NCBI GenBank assembly: GCA_047639415.1
Contig: JBLINP010000256.1
Span: forward strand, 1-6,914
Source: OFTM34 sp047639415
Lineage (GTDB): Bacteria; Planctomycetota; UBA1135; GCA-002686595
Length of the DNA stretch: 6,914 bases
Direction of reading: 5' to 3'
Below the pieces are notes generated by a model. That model was not told where the DNA came from. It saw only the letters and a program-made list of their open reading frames with translations, and did no database searches. A program made the translations under genes and the position numbers. Positions within the stretch are counted from its first letter, which is position 1. Every line of letters begins with the position of its first letter. Positions 1-6,776 of the stretch are shown piece after piece.

Positions 1-79
1 TCGTTCATTCACGGTGTTGGTATCTTGCCAGGGCATCCGGCAAGCGTGACACCCCGACACCACACGGCTACGGCAAAGT

Positions 80-126
80 GTTACCCAGGTGCCCGGACAC
101 CATTGTTACCAAGGTGCCCGGTCCGG
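80..126. repeat. REP-like direct/inverted repeat pair
   Basis: Two copies of GTTACC(C/A)AGGTGCCCGG lie at 80-96 and 105-121, identical at 16 of 17 bases with a 25-base period. The interval also folds: CCGGACACC (93-101) pairs with GGTGCCCGG (113-121) with one mismatch around an 11-nt loop. Short GC-rich palindromes in close pairs are typical of REP/BIME-type elements mobilised by Y1 (RAYT) transposases, and this motif resembles ones I associate with such elements. No transposase is present here, so the family assignment is an inference. Confidence 0.5.
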
Positions 127-135
127 ATCCTTAAA

Positions 136-306
136 CCTTCTCCCCAATTCAACTCCGCCTCACCCCGTCGAGCGCCGCAGCCGCTCCTCTAGCTCCCAAT
201 CGCCTCGCTCTACGGCAACTCCAACCCCAGCCGTTTAAGTAATTTTCTGATTGCCGCATTAGCCCTGCACTTCTCTCGCTCTCTTGCTTCCAATAGCAGT
301 GCAGGA
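136..306 (+). repeat. Dispersed repeat, left copy
   Basis: This pyrimidine-rich stretch is the reverse complement of a purine-rich stretch at about 6597-6766. In the best block, 178-240 matches the reverse complement of 6665-6727 at 56 of 63 bases without gaps. Similarity continues on both sides with small gaps, from about CTTCTCC near 138 to TGCAGGA ending at 306; the shared TTGCTTCCA and CCCTGCACTT words mark the far end. Neither copy keeps an open reading frame in the strand I examined, so I call it a non-coding dispersed repeat. A decayed 3' end of a Y1 transposase is a weaker alternative: the minus strand can be read as a short stretch resembling LEERLRRSTG before a stop. Confidence 0.7.
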
Positions 307-496
307 GTAGCTAGAGTTTCAAAATTGAATATTCGCAGGATGACGACTAGCGCCAAGGATTGCCTACTTGACTCTTAGATTCGTCGAAATACAGATGATC
401 TTCGCCGATTCTTAAACTCTCTCTCGTAGCGGAGTTAGAGCATTCACAATTAGAGCTGCTTGAACATGGTATCGAGTTGGAACCGTTTCACGCTTC

Positions 497-2739
497 ATGC
501 TGCTTTGCGTAGTTCTATTGAACTCTACGCGATCGCACGCGGAGACGAATGTAGAAGTCGCTTTCGATAACCAAGACTCCGCTGCAGGCCTGCTTCCCGA
601 AAAGAACTTGGTATCAATTCGAAAGCTGGTTAGAGCTCTTGCTAGATTGGGTCTCGAAGAGGAAGTGACGACTCTTCGCAAAGTGCTCCTCATACTTGGC
701 GATGACCCTCTGGAGCATAAGAATTTGGAAAGCGTTTGGAAACGAGAGCTCGCTTGGGCTAAACCGAACGAGAAGCAGCTAGTTACTCTCGGAAAAAAAC
801 TCTCCAAGCTCGTTGGCGTGTGCGAGCGTGCTCTCAAAGGATTGGAGAGCGCCGATCAAAAGCGCCTCGGCAAAATTTTGCAGAGCTTGATAGCCAGGCG
901 AAGGGTGCGAATTCAGCACTCGAACATGTATTGGTCGGAGAGGAATGGCTCACCCAAACTTACTTTGCTAGTAAGGCGCGAAAGAAGGATATCGCCGAGC
1001 TGGTGCAATCGGCTTTGCAGCTGGAAATTGAGATCGAACACGGACGCTCTTCAATTCCGCCGGTGGTTGCGATTTACGGGGAGAGCGGGCATTACGTGTA
1101 GGCTCATGGAGTCGAAATGCATGGCGGGGTTGCCGCGGCTCGATTGGAGCGCGTATTGCGACAGAGTCTGCGCGGTTGGAGAACTTGCCGTTGGGCTCCG
1201 GAAGCTCGATATTCTGCTCACACGTTGTGGCGTATTCTCAAGAACTTGCTCCACCGCGGGGTGCAACGCTGTTTGTTCGCGGGGCATCTGCAATGGCTGT
1301 GCGTTCGTGTTTTAGGTGCTTCCATGCCGTCCGTTATGTGGCGCGAGGTCGGGTCCTCCCGGGCAGAATCCACTGCCGAACTTGCGGAAAGAAATGACGC
1401 GCTGTGGCGATCCGCATCGAGCAGTCTGTTTGCAAGTCGCGAATGGATTATGCGCGAGATGCAAGCGGGTCGCCAAATCCTATACAGTCGCGCTGTTGTC
1501 GATCGAATGGGCAAACTCACTGGCAAGGAGTTGCTTAAGGCCACTCTGATGAACGAGTTTTTTTCAGGAGCGTGGGGAGCTCAAACATCTGATTGATCTA
1601 ACCAACGATCGAAGGGATCGGAGAGAGGCTTTGACCGAGGCGCTTGGACGGGATTTCTATCATCTCGAAAAGGAGTGGCGAGCTTGGCTGATTGAGGAAC
1701 CGACTAGCCCCGGCATGGCTCAGCGGTTGAACCCCAGACCTGAGGTTCCGCCTGTGATCGATCGCGATGCGGAATCCATGCTCGAAGCGCTTCTCGATCT
1801 CCGAGTGCTAGCCCGAATTATTCATGAACACGCGGACCAAACACCACGAACGACCGGCACTGCCGGTCTATTGGTTCCTGCTGGCACTTTGCAGATACTG
1901 GCGTCCTCAACGACCTTACAAGGTCGTCTGCGGGGGCAAGTATCCGCAAAGTGCCAGCAGGAACCAATTCGAGGCGTTTTGCCTCGCGGTTCATGAATAA
2001 TCCGGGCTAGCTTTCGGTTTTCTGGATCATGACGTCGAGGACCCGGTCTTGATTCCGGTGCTCGATGAGCAGGCTGAGAGACATGCTCGTTATCTGGTGC
2101 TGAATCCCGACCAAACCAAGGCTTGGCCCGACTTGCACGATGAATATTCCGATCGGGAGGGGTTTTCGCCGAAGGGCAGTTGGGCAGGTCTGCATAGCGT
2201 GATTGGTTTTGATTCCAACTCCCTCGACACTCCCCGCAGTTGGATGAGCTCTTTCTATCATCGCCTGCCCTTGCTCGAACCCAGTCTGTTTGGGATTGGA
2301 TACGGAAATGAAAAAAAACACAACCGTCATCGATGTAACCTCGTTAGTCGCTCCCTATTGGAGAGGAGCGTGGGTCGTTTGGCCACCCAGGAACGCACGA
2401 GATATCCCTCATCGATTTACACCTGAACTGCCCAATCCTGTGCCCGGCGAGGACCAAACAAAGTGGGGCTATCCGATCACGCTACAGGTTTATCGAGGGG
2501 CTGTAAAAGGCGCGCCAAAACTGACGATGGAGCTGTTTAAGGGCAAGGACGAGAATTCGCTCCCTGTGCGGTGCCATTATCTGACGCCGGATGCTCCCCG
2601 CAATCAGAACCTTGCACCGGCAAATGCATACTGTCTGATTCCCAAAGCAAAATTGGCTCGCGGTACGACCTACACGGTTCGGGCCGGTTGTGAGTTGGCC
2701 AACCAATCGATTACTTGGAGTTTCGTGACGGCGAGGTGA
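497..2739 (+). pseudogene. Decayed secreted CAP-like/Ig-like protein gene
   Basis: One ancestral gene of roughly 680 codons can be followed through changing frames. It opens with a short signal-like peptide (MLLCVVLL..SHA at 497) and a charged helical region to about 885, where the frame shifts by one. The next frame runs to an in-frame TAG at 1099-1101 and resumes after it with a segment containing RLERVLRQSLRG. The true frame at about 1170-1375 is uncertain. It is legible again from about 1375 to a run of seven T (1558-1564), where one extra T shifts it into a segment with RDFYHLEKEWRAWL. A palindromic element interrupts the gene at 1812-2006. Beyond it comes a CAP/SCP-like region (HARYLVLN, LHDEYSDREGF, SWMSSFYHRLPLLEP, GIGYG). 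An extra A in a run of eight (2311-2318) shifts into the C-terminal domain, which ends GTTYTV...ITWSFVTAR like a Big_5/SbsA-type Ig-like domain. Intact homologues probably act outside the cytoplasmic membrane. The CAP assignment is from motif recall and is moderate; the decay itself is clear. Confidence 0.85.
1812..2006. mobile_element. 195-bp palindromic MITE with CTAG duplication
   Basis: Terminal inverted repeats CCCG(A/G)ATTATTCATGAAC face each other at 1812-1829 and 1989-2006. A perfect 23-bp inner inverted repeat begins ATTGGTTCCTGC (1870-1892 with 1946-1968), and an apical hairpin ACGACCTT/AAGGTCGT lies at 1910-1927. Each arm carries its own extra hairpin: GACCGGCA/TGCCGGTC at 1852-1868 on the left and CGAGGC/GCCTCG at 1970-1986 on the right. 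The element is flanked by CTAG on both sides (1808-1811, 2007-2010), or by GCTAGC if six bases were duplicated. Deleting 199 bp (element plus one CTAG) joins the host gene in frame as DLRVLAFGFLDHDVED. It has no coding capacity, so it must have been mobilised in trans. ATTATTCATGAA ends recall some IS1380-type elements, but that family call is only a guess. Confidence 0.88.
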
Positions 2740-2805
2740 ATGGACTCCGCCGGCTTCACTGAATGCTTCGCGAATGGTTGTCCGCGTATTGCAGCGCCGC
2801 TCAAT

Positions 2806-4782
2806 TCACAAAGCGATGCCAGGACCCGCAACTTCAAATAATAGCCAAGCGCCGATCATCCAAGTTGCAGTGACAATCACCCAGGGTAAAGCGGCGAGGC
2901 GTCGGGCGGACCACATGCGCGCCAATGATCCTGTCGACCAGGCGGCTAGCACTGGGAAGAGTGACCAGGCGAAGAAGCCTTTGTTCGTTGAGTAAAAAGG
3001 CAGTTCGAGGGAGAAGGTGAAAAGGGCTAGGCCGAACAGTGCCGTGAACAGCACCAGGCCGAAGTGAGCGCCGGACTCAGTTCGTCCCGAGTGCTTCCAT
3101 GATCGCGCGAGGCCAGCGATCGCCAAGGCGGTCGGAATTAGTCCCAGCCACAGCATCCACGTTTGGGCGCTGGGGAAGCGTTCGTTGCCCAAAAAGAAGC
3201 CCAAAGGGTCGGCCCAGATTGAGGAGTAGTAGCCTTCGGGGATGGAGCGATAGCTCGAAGTTGATAGACCGGCTTCCGTCAAGCAAGGTCCAAACCGAAA
3301 GGTAGAAGCGAGGTCTCGATATCCGGGACCTTGCTCGTAGGCGTAACCGCTGGCTTCGTCCCAGTTGCCAATGAAGAAGTCACCGAAGAGTTGGTTGTTG
3401 CGCAGGTAGAGCCAGCCTGAAATCGCGATCGTGATCGAGGCCATGACAACGATGCGCTTGAGGTGTTCAAGTCGCTCGGCTCGCGGGGCTCGAATTCCCA
3501 TCACAAACCACGTCGTAAGCGCTGCTCCAAATGCGAGTACGCCGGTGTATTTCGAAAGCATCGCAGCGCCCAATCCGAGCCCAATCAGCAAACCGTGCCA
3601 TACGCGTGGAGAATGATTGGATGTCAGTCCCACGGCGAGCAACACGCTCGCGATCAAAGTTCCGGCGAAGGGCTCGTTGGTCACCATCGGCGCCAGTTGC
3701 ATTCCGGCTGGAACGACCGCGACGGACGCTGCGGCGAGTAAAGCCCACAGCTTCGACTTGTTCGGATAAAGCAGTTGGAAGAAGCCGAACGCTAGCGGTA
3801 GCAGTGCAGCGTGCGCGAAGCAGTTGAGCACTTGTCCGGGTGATAGCCAGGTCGATGCAGAGTTGAGTCCACCTTCGTCACCCAGCAGCGAAACCAGAAT
3901 GTAGTAGAGAGGCGGGTGGTACATCTGCCAACCGTCGGAAGCCGTGGGGAACCAATTTCCCGTGGCAACGTGCTCGATGTACTCAAAATGTCCCGGAGCG
4001 TCGTAGCCTTGCATCGACGCGATCAACATGGCGTTTTGAAGATCCGCAAGGAACACGATCACCGTCATCGTGAACAGCAAGATCAACGCCCATCGGCCAA
4101 CCTTTGGAGAGAGCGGAGGACTCTTCGCATGTGGCCCGTTCGGCTTTTTCGAACTGGCCGCTAGCCAGGTCACCATGACGATCAAGAATGCCCATGCCCA
4201 AGGTCCTTGGGATTCGCCGCTGAAACGAACTGAAGTGTCACGCGCCAACGATGGCAACTCACCTTCGAGTTGCAGTCGAGCGATCCACGGTGTCTGTTTT
4301 ACGACCGTCTCGTCGAAGTGAATTGAGAGCGCTGGAGGGCCGGATGAATTTAAGACGGTGACCTGAAACTCTGCGAGCTCCGAGCCGGCAACGGATCCAA
4401 TATACGGACGAAGATCTACGCGCGTCGGGAGCTTCCACGACTCTGCTGAACTAACGGGAACCTTCTGAGTGCCCAATCGCAGCTCCGGCGTCCCAAGCGT
4501 CCGAATCCCCATCCAAACGGGTCCAGTTTCTGCAGTGACCTCGAGCGCACTCGTGAACTCGACGGCGGGTGTGGGATCGTCCTCCTGAAACTCGATTGGA
4601 ATTTCCGCGTGCACCCACCACGGGCTGTTACCCGGCGGCAAGAACTCGATGTTCGAATCGAACCAAGCTCGATGAAAGATCCAGCTCACGCCCACCAAAA
4701 CGAAAACGATTAACGCCAGTGGCACGAAGCGTTCGGCGCGGACATCTCCCCCGCTCGGTGAACCCAGCTGCGTTGCGACCAT
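2806..4782 (-). CDS. GT-C membrane glycosyltransferase, ArnT/PMT/GT39-like
   Basis: This is a 658-residue polytopic membrane protein with about a dozen hydrophobic segments. It probably transfers a sugar from a polyprenyl-phosphate donor to an acceptor on the outer face of the cytoplasmic membrane. A first helix at about 20-37 is followed by an unusual soluble, beta-rich domain at about 38-193, then helices at about 194-210 and 230-247. The first catalytic loop contains GYDAPGHFEYIEH (about 259-271), whose acidic residues suit the GT-C active-site role, and then MYHPPLYYIL (287-296). TNEPFAG (368-374), LSKYTGVL (409-416) and RNNQLFGDFF (461-470) resemble conserved loops of this superfamily. 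I prefer ATG 4782 because GGAGGCGAGG sits 9 nt upstream; an in-frame GTG at 4803 overlaps that site and has none of its own. The gene converges on the pseudogene with a 66-bp gap and no visible terminator. The acceptor cannot be told from the sequence, and no other glycan genes lie nearby. Confidence 0.85.
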   Translation of the reverse strand: MVATQLGSPSGGDVRAERFVPLALIVFVLVGVSWIFHRAWFDSNIEFLPPGNSPWWVHAEIPIEFQEDDPTPAVEFTSALEVTAETGPVWMGIRTLGTPELRLGTQKVPVSSAESWKLPTRVDLRPYIGSVAGSELAEFQVTVLNSSGPPALSIHFDETVVKQTPWIARLQLEGELPSLARDTSVRFSGESQGPWAWAFLIVMVTWLAASSKKPNGPHAKSPPLSPKVGRWALILLFTMTVIVFLADLQNAMLIASMQGYDAPGHFEYIEHVATGNWFPTASDGWQMYHPPLYYILVSLLGDEGGLNSASTWLSPGQVLNCFAHAALLPLAFGFFQLLYPNKSKLWALLAAASVAVVPAGMQLAPMVTNEPFAGTLIASVLLAVGLTSNHSPRVWHGLLIGLGLGAAMLSKYTGVLAFGAALTTWFVMGIRAPRAERLEHLKRIVVMASITIAISGWLYLRNNQLFGDFFIGNWDEASGYAYEQGPGYRDLASTFRFGPCLTEAGLSTSSYRSIPEGYYSSIWADPLGFFLGNERFPSAQTWMLWLGLIPTALAIAGLARSWKHSGRTESGAHFGLVLFTALFGLALFTFSLELPFYSTNKGFFAWSLFPVLAAWSTGSLARMWSARRLAALPWVIVTATWMIGAWLLFEVAGPGIAL

Positions 4783-4791
4783 TTTCGAAAT

Positions 4792-4801
4792 CCTCGCCTC
4801 C
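4792..4801 (-). promoter_or_regulatory. Ribosome binding site setting the glycosyltransferase start
   Basis: The minus strand reads GGAGGCGAGG, ending 9 nt before ATG 4782. It contains both GGAGG and GCGAGG matches to the anti-Shine-Dalgarno sequence. It overlaps the alternative GTG start at 4803, which argues for the ATG. Confidence 0.6.
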
Positions 4802-4810
4802 ACACGAGGT

Positions 4811-4835
4811 GGGCCGGAAGAAAAGGCACCGGCCC
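4811..4835 (-). other. Leader hairpin before glycosyltransferase gene
   Basis: GGGCCGG (4811-4817) and CCGGCCC (4829-4835) form a 7-bp GC-only stem with an 11-nt loop, within the presumed 5' leader and just upstream of the ribosome binding site. There is no T-run after the stem on the minus strand, so it is not a canonical terminator. It might influence translation or mRNA stability, or be incidental. Confidence 0.35.
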
Positions 4836-4905
4836 GTGGAAGCTTTTCATCGGAAAGCGCGCCTTTGATACTCCTGTTTAAAGGCCAAGTCTCAGGAGAA
4901 GTGAA

Positions 4906-5118
4906 TTAGGCGGCAATTTGGAGTGTCGACGCGTGCCGCGGTGGGCTCTCGAAAACGAGGCGCAAATGGTCAAAGCGAGAAACGATTTCCCATTTGGCTG
5001 CTTTAAAGTAAGCCGATCTAGCATGCAAGGACGCAGGCGATCCCGACTCGTTTTTGGCGTCTTTAAAAACGGTGGAGGGTTCCTGCGAAGCTGACGACCG
5101 GTGAACTCGTGTGTCCAC
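4906..5118 (-). CDS. Possible small hypothetical protein
   Basis: This is a 70-codon frame starting at GTG. Its C-terminal half reads like a real protein (SAYFKAAKWEIVSRFDHLRL, then VFESPPRHASTLQIAA). The same frame stays open upstream of the GTG for about 40 further codons, to a TAA pair near 5239-5244. That upstream part (including RINETKRAALKGLESARP) also looks protein-like but contains no ATG, GTG or TTG start. It lies 123 bp upstream of the glycosyltransferase gene on the same strand, so the two could be co-transcribed. No Shine-Dalgarno is seen and no family is recognised. It may be a small gene, the remnant of a longer one that lost its start, or chance. Confidence 0.3.
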   Translation of the reverse strand: MDTRVHRSSASQEPSTVFKDAKNESGSPASLHARSAYFKAAKWEIVSRFDHLRLVFESPPRHASTLQIAA

Positions 5119-5258
5119 CGTTGGTCGAGACGGTTGTGCGGGACGAGCGCTTTCAAGTCCCTTGAGCGCAGCTCTTTTCGTTTCGTTGATGCGCAGCGCG
5201 CTTGCGCGAAAAGTTAGAGCGCGGGCGGGACAATTCGATTATTAAGTCTTCATCAAAG

Positions 5259-6308
5259 ATGCCTTCTCACAGACGGCTGTTTATGATGCCGAACCGACTC
5301 CAACCCCAACGAGAAATCACCTTGAACGTTTCCGTCCGCAAAATTTCTGATGTCCAACTAAACAGTGAATACCTACGTCTCGATACGGACGTTGCTTCAC
5401 TCAAGAAGAGCCTCGAGAGCGTTGGATTGATCCATCCGGTGACGATCAACGCGGACGACGAACTGCTCGCGGGCGCTCGCCGTTTTCAAGCAGCGAAGGA
5501 ACTCGGTTGGGAGGAAATCGCGGTGCACGTTGTCGATCGCGACGTGCTCGTTCAGGAATTGATTTCCATCGACGAAAACTTAGTGCGCTCGTCACTTAAC
5601 CAGCGCGAGTTGGAGAAGTACCTGAATCGCGGACGCGAGATTTACGAGTCGCTCCACCCGGCTGCCAACAAGGTCGACTTGTCATCGGAGGAACTTTCGA
5701 CTGAGGAGAAGGCCGAGCTGAAAGTGAAGGATGAAGCGGACGAGGACTCCTTCGCCGCGGTGATTGCTGAGAAAACGGGCTTGTCCAAGTCGGTGATCAA
5801 GGGCGCGATCAAGCGGGATGCCCTAGCCTCGGATGCAGTCAAAAAAGCACGCGGGGATGGTGAGCTGAATGCCACCAAGGCGAACGAGATCATCAAGCTT
5901 GAGAAAGAAACTCAGGAGCAAGTTCTGCCTCTAATTGCCGACAAGACGGCGAAGGAGACGCGCCGGATCGTGGCGGCGGCGAAAGAGGGTGGGTTGCCGG
6001 CTGCGATCGAAGCGAGCGAAAAAGTGGTCCCGTTGCCGCGCGAGTACAGTCAGATGCTCTCGCCGATGAGGCGCGTGAATAAGTCGATCGGTAGAATTTT
6101 GGCGGAAGAACTGCGCTACGAAGGACCGGAGCAAAAAAAGATCAACAACGATTTGATGGCGCTTAAAAACAACCTGATTCAGTACTTCGAGATGATGGGG
6201 GTCGAAGATCGGTCGATCATTCCGAGCCAGGCGCGACCGGAGCAGCCGCGAGAAACCGTCGAGCAGCAGGATTCGGTTCTACAGCCCGAAACGATGGTCA
6301 TTAGCTAG
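5259..6308 (+). CDS. ParB/KorB-like DNA-binding protein
   Basis: From ATG 5259 this gives 349 residues. An N-terminal ParB fold (about 21-109) holds the variant box GARRFQAAKELGW (72-84), where canonical ParB has GERR. It leads into the ENLVRSSLNQREL segment (106-118) that normally links to the DNA-binding part. A very acidic linker follows (about 139-164; SSEELSTEEKAELKVKDEAD), then a helix-turn-helix candidate FAAVIAEKTGLSKSVIKGAI (165-184) and a long charged helical C-terminus. Family members bind centromere or operator sites and use the N-domain as a CTP-dependent clamp or partner-binding surface. No ParA ATPase adjoins it, so a KorB-like regulatory role or a mobile-element origin is as likely as chromosome partitioning. 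The start is uncertain: in-frame TTG 5202 would add 19 residues, ATG 5283/5286 would remove 8-9, and none has a good Shine-Dalgarno. A strong terminator follows 32 nt after the stop. Confidence 0.8.
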   Translation: MPSHRRLFMMPNRLQPQREITLNVSVRKISDVQLNSEYLRLDTDVASLKKSLESVGLIHPVTINADDELLAGARRFQAAKELGWEEIAVHVVDRDVLVQELISIDENLVRSSLNQRELEKYLNRGREIYESLHPAANKVDLSSEELSTEEKAELKVKDEADEDSFAAVIAEKTGLSKSVIKGAIKRDALASDAVKKARGDGELNATKANEIIKLEKETQEQVLPLIADKTAKETRRIVAAAKEGGLPAAIEASEKVVPLPREYSQMLSPMRRVNKSIGRILAEELRYEGPEQKKINNDLMALKNNLIQYFEMMGVEDRSIIPSQARPEQPRETVEQQDSVLQPETMVIS

Positions 6309-6340
6309 TACTCTTTCGTAGCGAATCTGACTCTCAAAGA

Positions 6341-6384
6341 CAGACAGGCCAAGTCCCTTACCGGCTTGGCCTGTCTGCGTTTTT
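6341..6384 (+). terminator. Rho-independent terminator after parB-like gene
   Basis: A perfect 13-bp stem, CAGACAGGCCAAG (6341-6353) with CTTGGCCTGTCTG (6365-6377), encloses an 11-nt loop and is followed two bases later by five T (6380-6384). It closes transcription of the ParB-like gene just past its TAG at 6306-6308. Confidence 0.93.
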
Positions 6385-6438
6385 GAAGTCGCCTTCGGTG
6401 AGTTACTGCGCGGCGAATTTCCTTAGGATGGCACCATC

Positions 6439-6546
6439 ATGTTGCTCACGCATCGTTTGCTCGAGTTCTCCTTTCGTCGTTTCCTTCGCCTTCTATTGGT
6501 TGCTTGCGTGCTCGTGGGAGTTCCGCAAATTGCCACAGCGGCATAA
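6439..6546 (+). pseudogene. Signal-peptide-only reading frame, likely gene relic
   Basis: A 35-codon frame (MLLTHRLLEFSFRRFLRL, then LLVACVLVGVPQIATAA, stop TAA) has the three parts of a Sec signal peptide: arginines (n-region), a leucine/valine-rich core and an A-x-A-like cleavage end. The stop comes just where the mature protein should begin. AGGA lies 10 nt before the ATG. Nothing recognisable follows before the repeat at 6597. I read it as the surviving 5' end of an exported-protein gene truncated by rearrangement; a genuine tiny secreted or membrane peptide is the alternative. Confidence 0.45.
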
Positions 6547-6596
6547 CGCACCGAATCAACTGAGGGCTTGACCGCCGAATAGGCGCAGTTAGGTTC

Positions 6597-6766
6597 TCCT
6601 GCACCTTTAGTGGAAGCAAGATTGATGGATGGAAGTGCAGGGTTATTGGGGCGATCCAAGAATGACTTAAACGGCGGGGGTTGGAGTTGCCGGGGAGAGA
6701 GGCGATTGGGAGGGAGAGGAGCGGTTGCGGAGTTCGGGGGAGGCGGAGAGAAATTTGGGAGGAAGT
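6597..6766 (-). repeat. Dispersed repeat, right (inverted) copy
   Basis: This is the inverted partner of the repeat at about 136-306, purine-rich on the plus strand. Besides the 63-base core (6665-6727), the outer words TCCTGCACC, TGGAAGCAAG and AAGTGCAGGG are shared. GGAAGTGCAG occurs twice, at 6631-6640 and 6761-6770, exactly 130 bases apart. That could mark the unit boundaries or an internal duplication. It sits in the 3' flank of the minus-strand gene that ends at 6777. Confidence 0.7.
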
Positions 6767-6776
6767 GCAGGGCTTG

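Larger units (their letters stand above)
1..496. other. Gene-free left flank
   Basis: No convincing coding frame is seen on either strand; a minus-strand open frame entering from 837 is the antisense shadow of the decayed gene at 497. The flank contains a REP-like repeat pair (80-126) and a dispersed repeat copy (about 136-306), both listed separately. The remaining 307-496 looks like a 5' leader. A TTGACT at 368-373 is followed 16 nt later by TACAGA, a poor sigma-70-like pair that I would not rely on. No Shine-Dalgarno is visible immediately before the ATG at 497. Confidence 0.5.

Noticed and set aside
136..306. Intact Y1 (RAYT) transposase fragment
   Set aside because: Only a short LEERLRRSTG-like stretch can be read before a stop, the other copy does not preserve it, and no catalytic motif is present.
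368..395. Sigma-70 promoter for the decayed gene
   Set aside because: TTGACT is a fair -35, but the best -10 at the right distance (TACAGA) is poor; not strong enough to annotate.
412..837. 141-codon minus-strand open frame
   Set aside because: It lies antisense to the clearly protein-like start of the decayed gene and is rich in S, R and T with no recognisable motif; treated as a shadow.
1631..1996. Stand-alone 121-residue protein
   Set aside because: Its first part is the middle of the decayed gene and its last part is translated from the MITE, so it is not an independent gene.
1812..2006. CRISPR repeat or integron attachment site
   Set aside because: There is no repeated spacer unit and no integrase. 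The terminal repeats plus CTAG duplication fit a MITE better, and no coding interruption would be expected from an attC site here.
2290..2739. Independent 149-residue protein
   Set aside because: Its Ig-like sequence continues directly from the CAP-like region in another frame across an eight-A run, so it is the tail of the same broken gene.
3099..4321. Several plus-strand open frames of 60-100 codons
   Set aside because: They are antisense to the glycosyltransferase and have arginine/serine-rich shadow composition.
4811..4835. Intrinsic terminator
   Set aside because: The stem is strong but no T-run follows on either strand.
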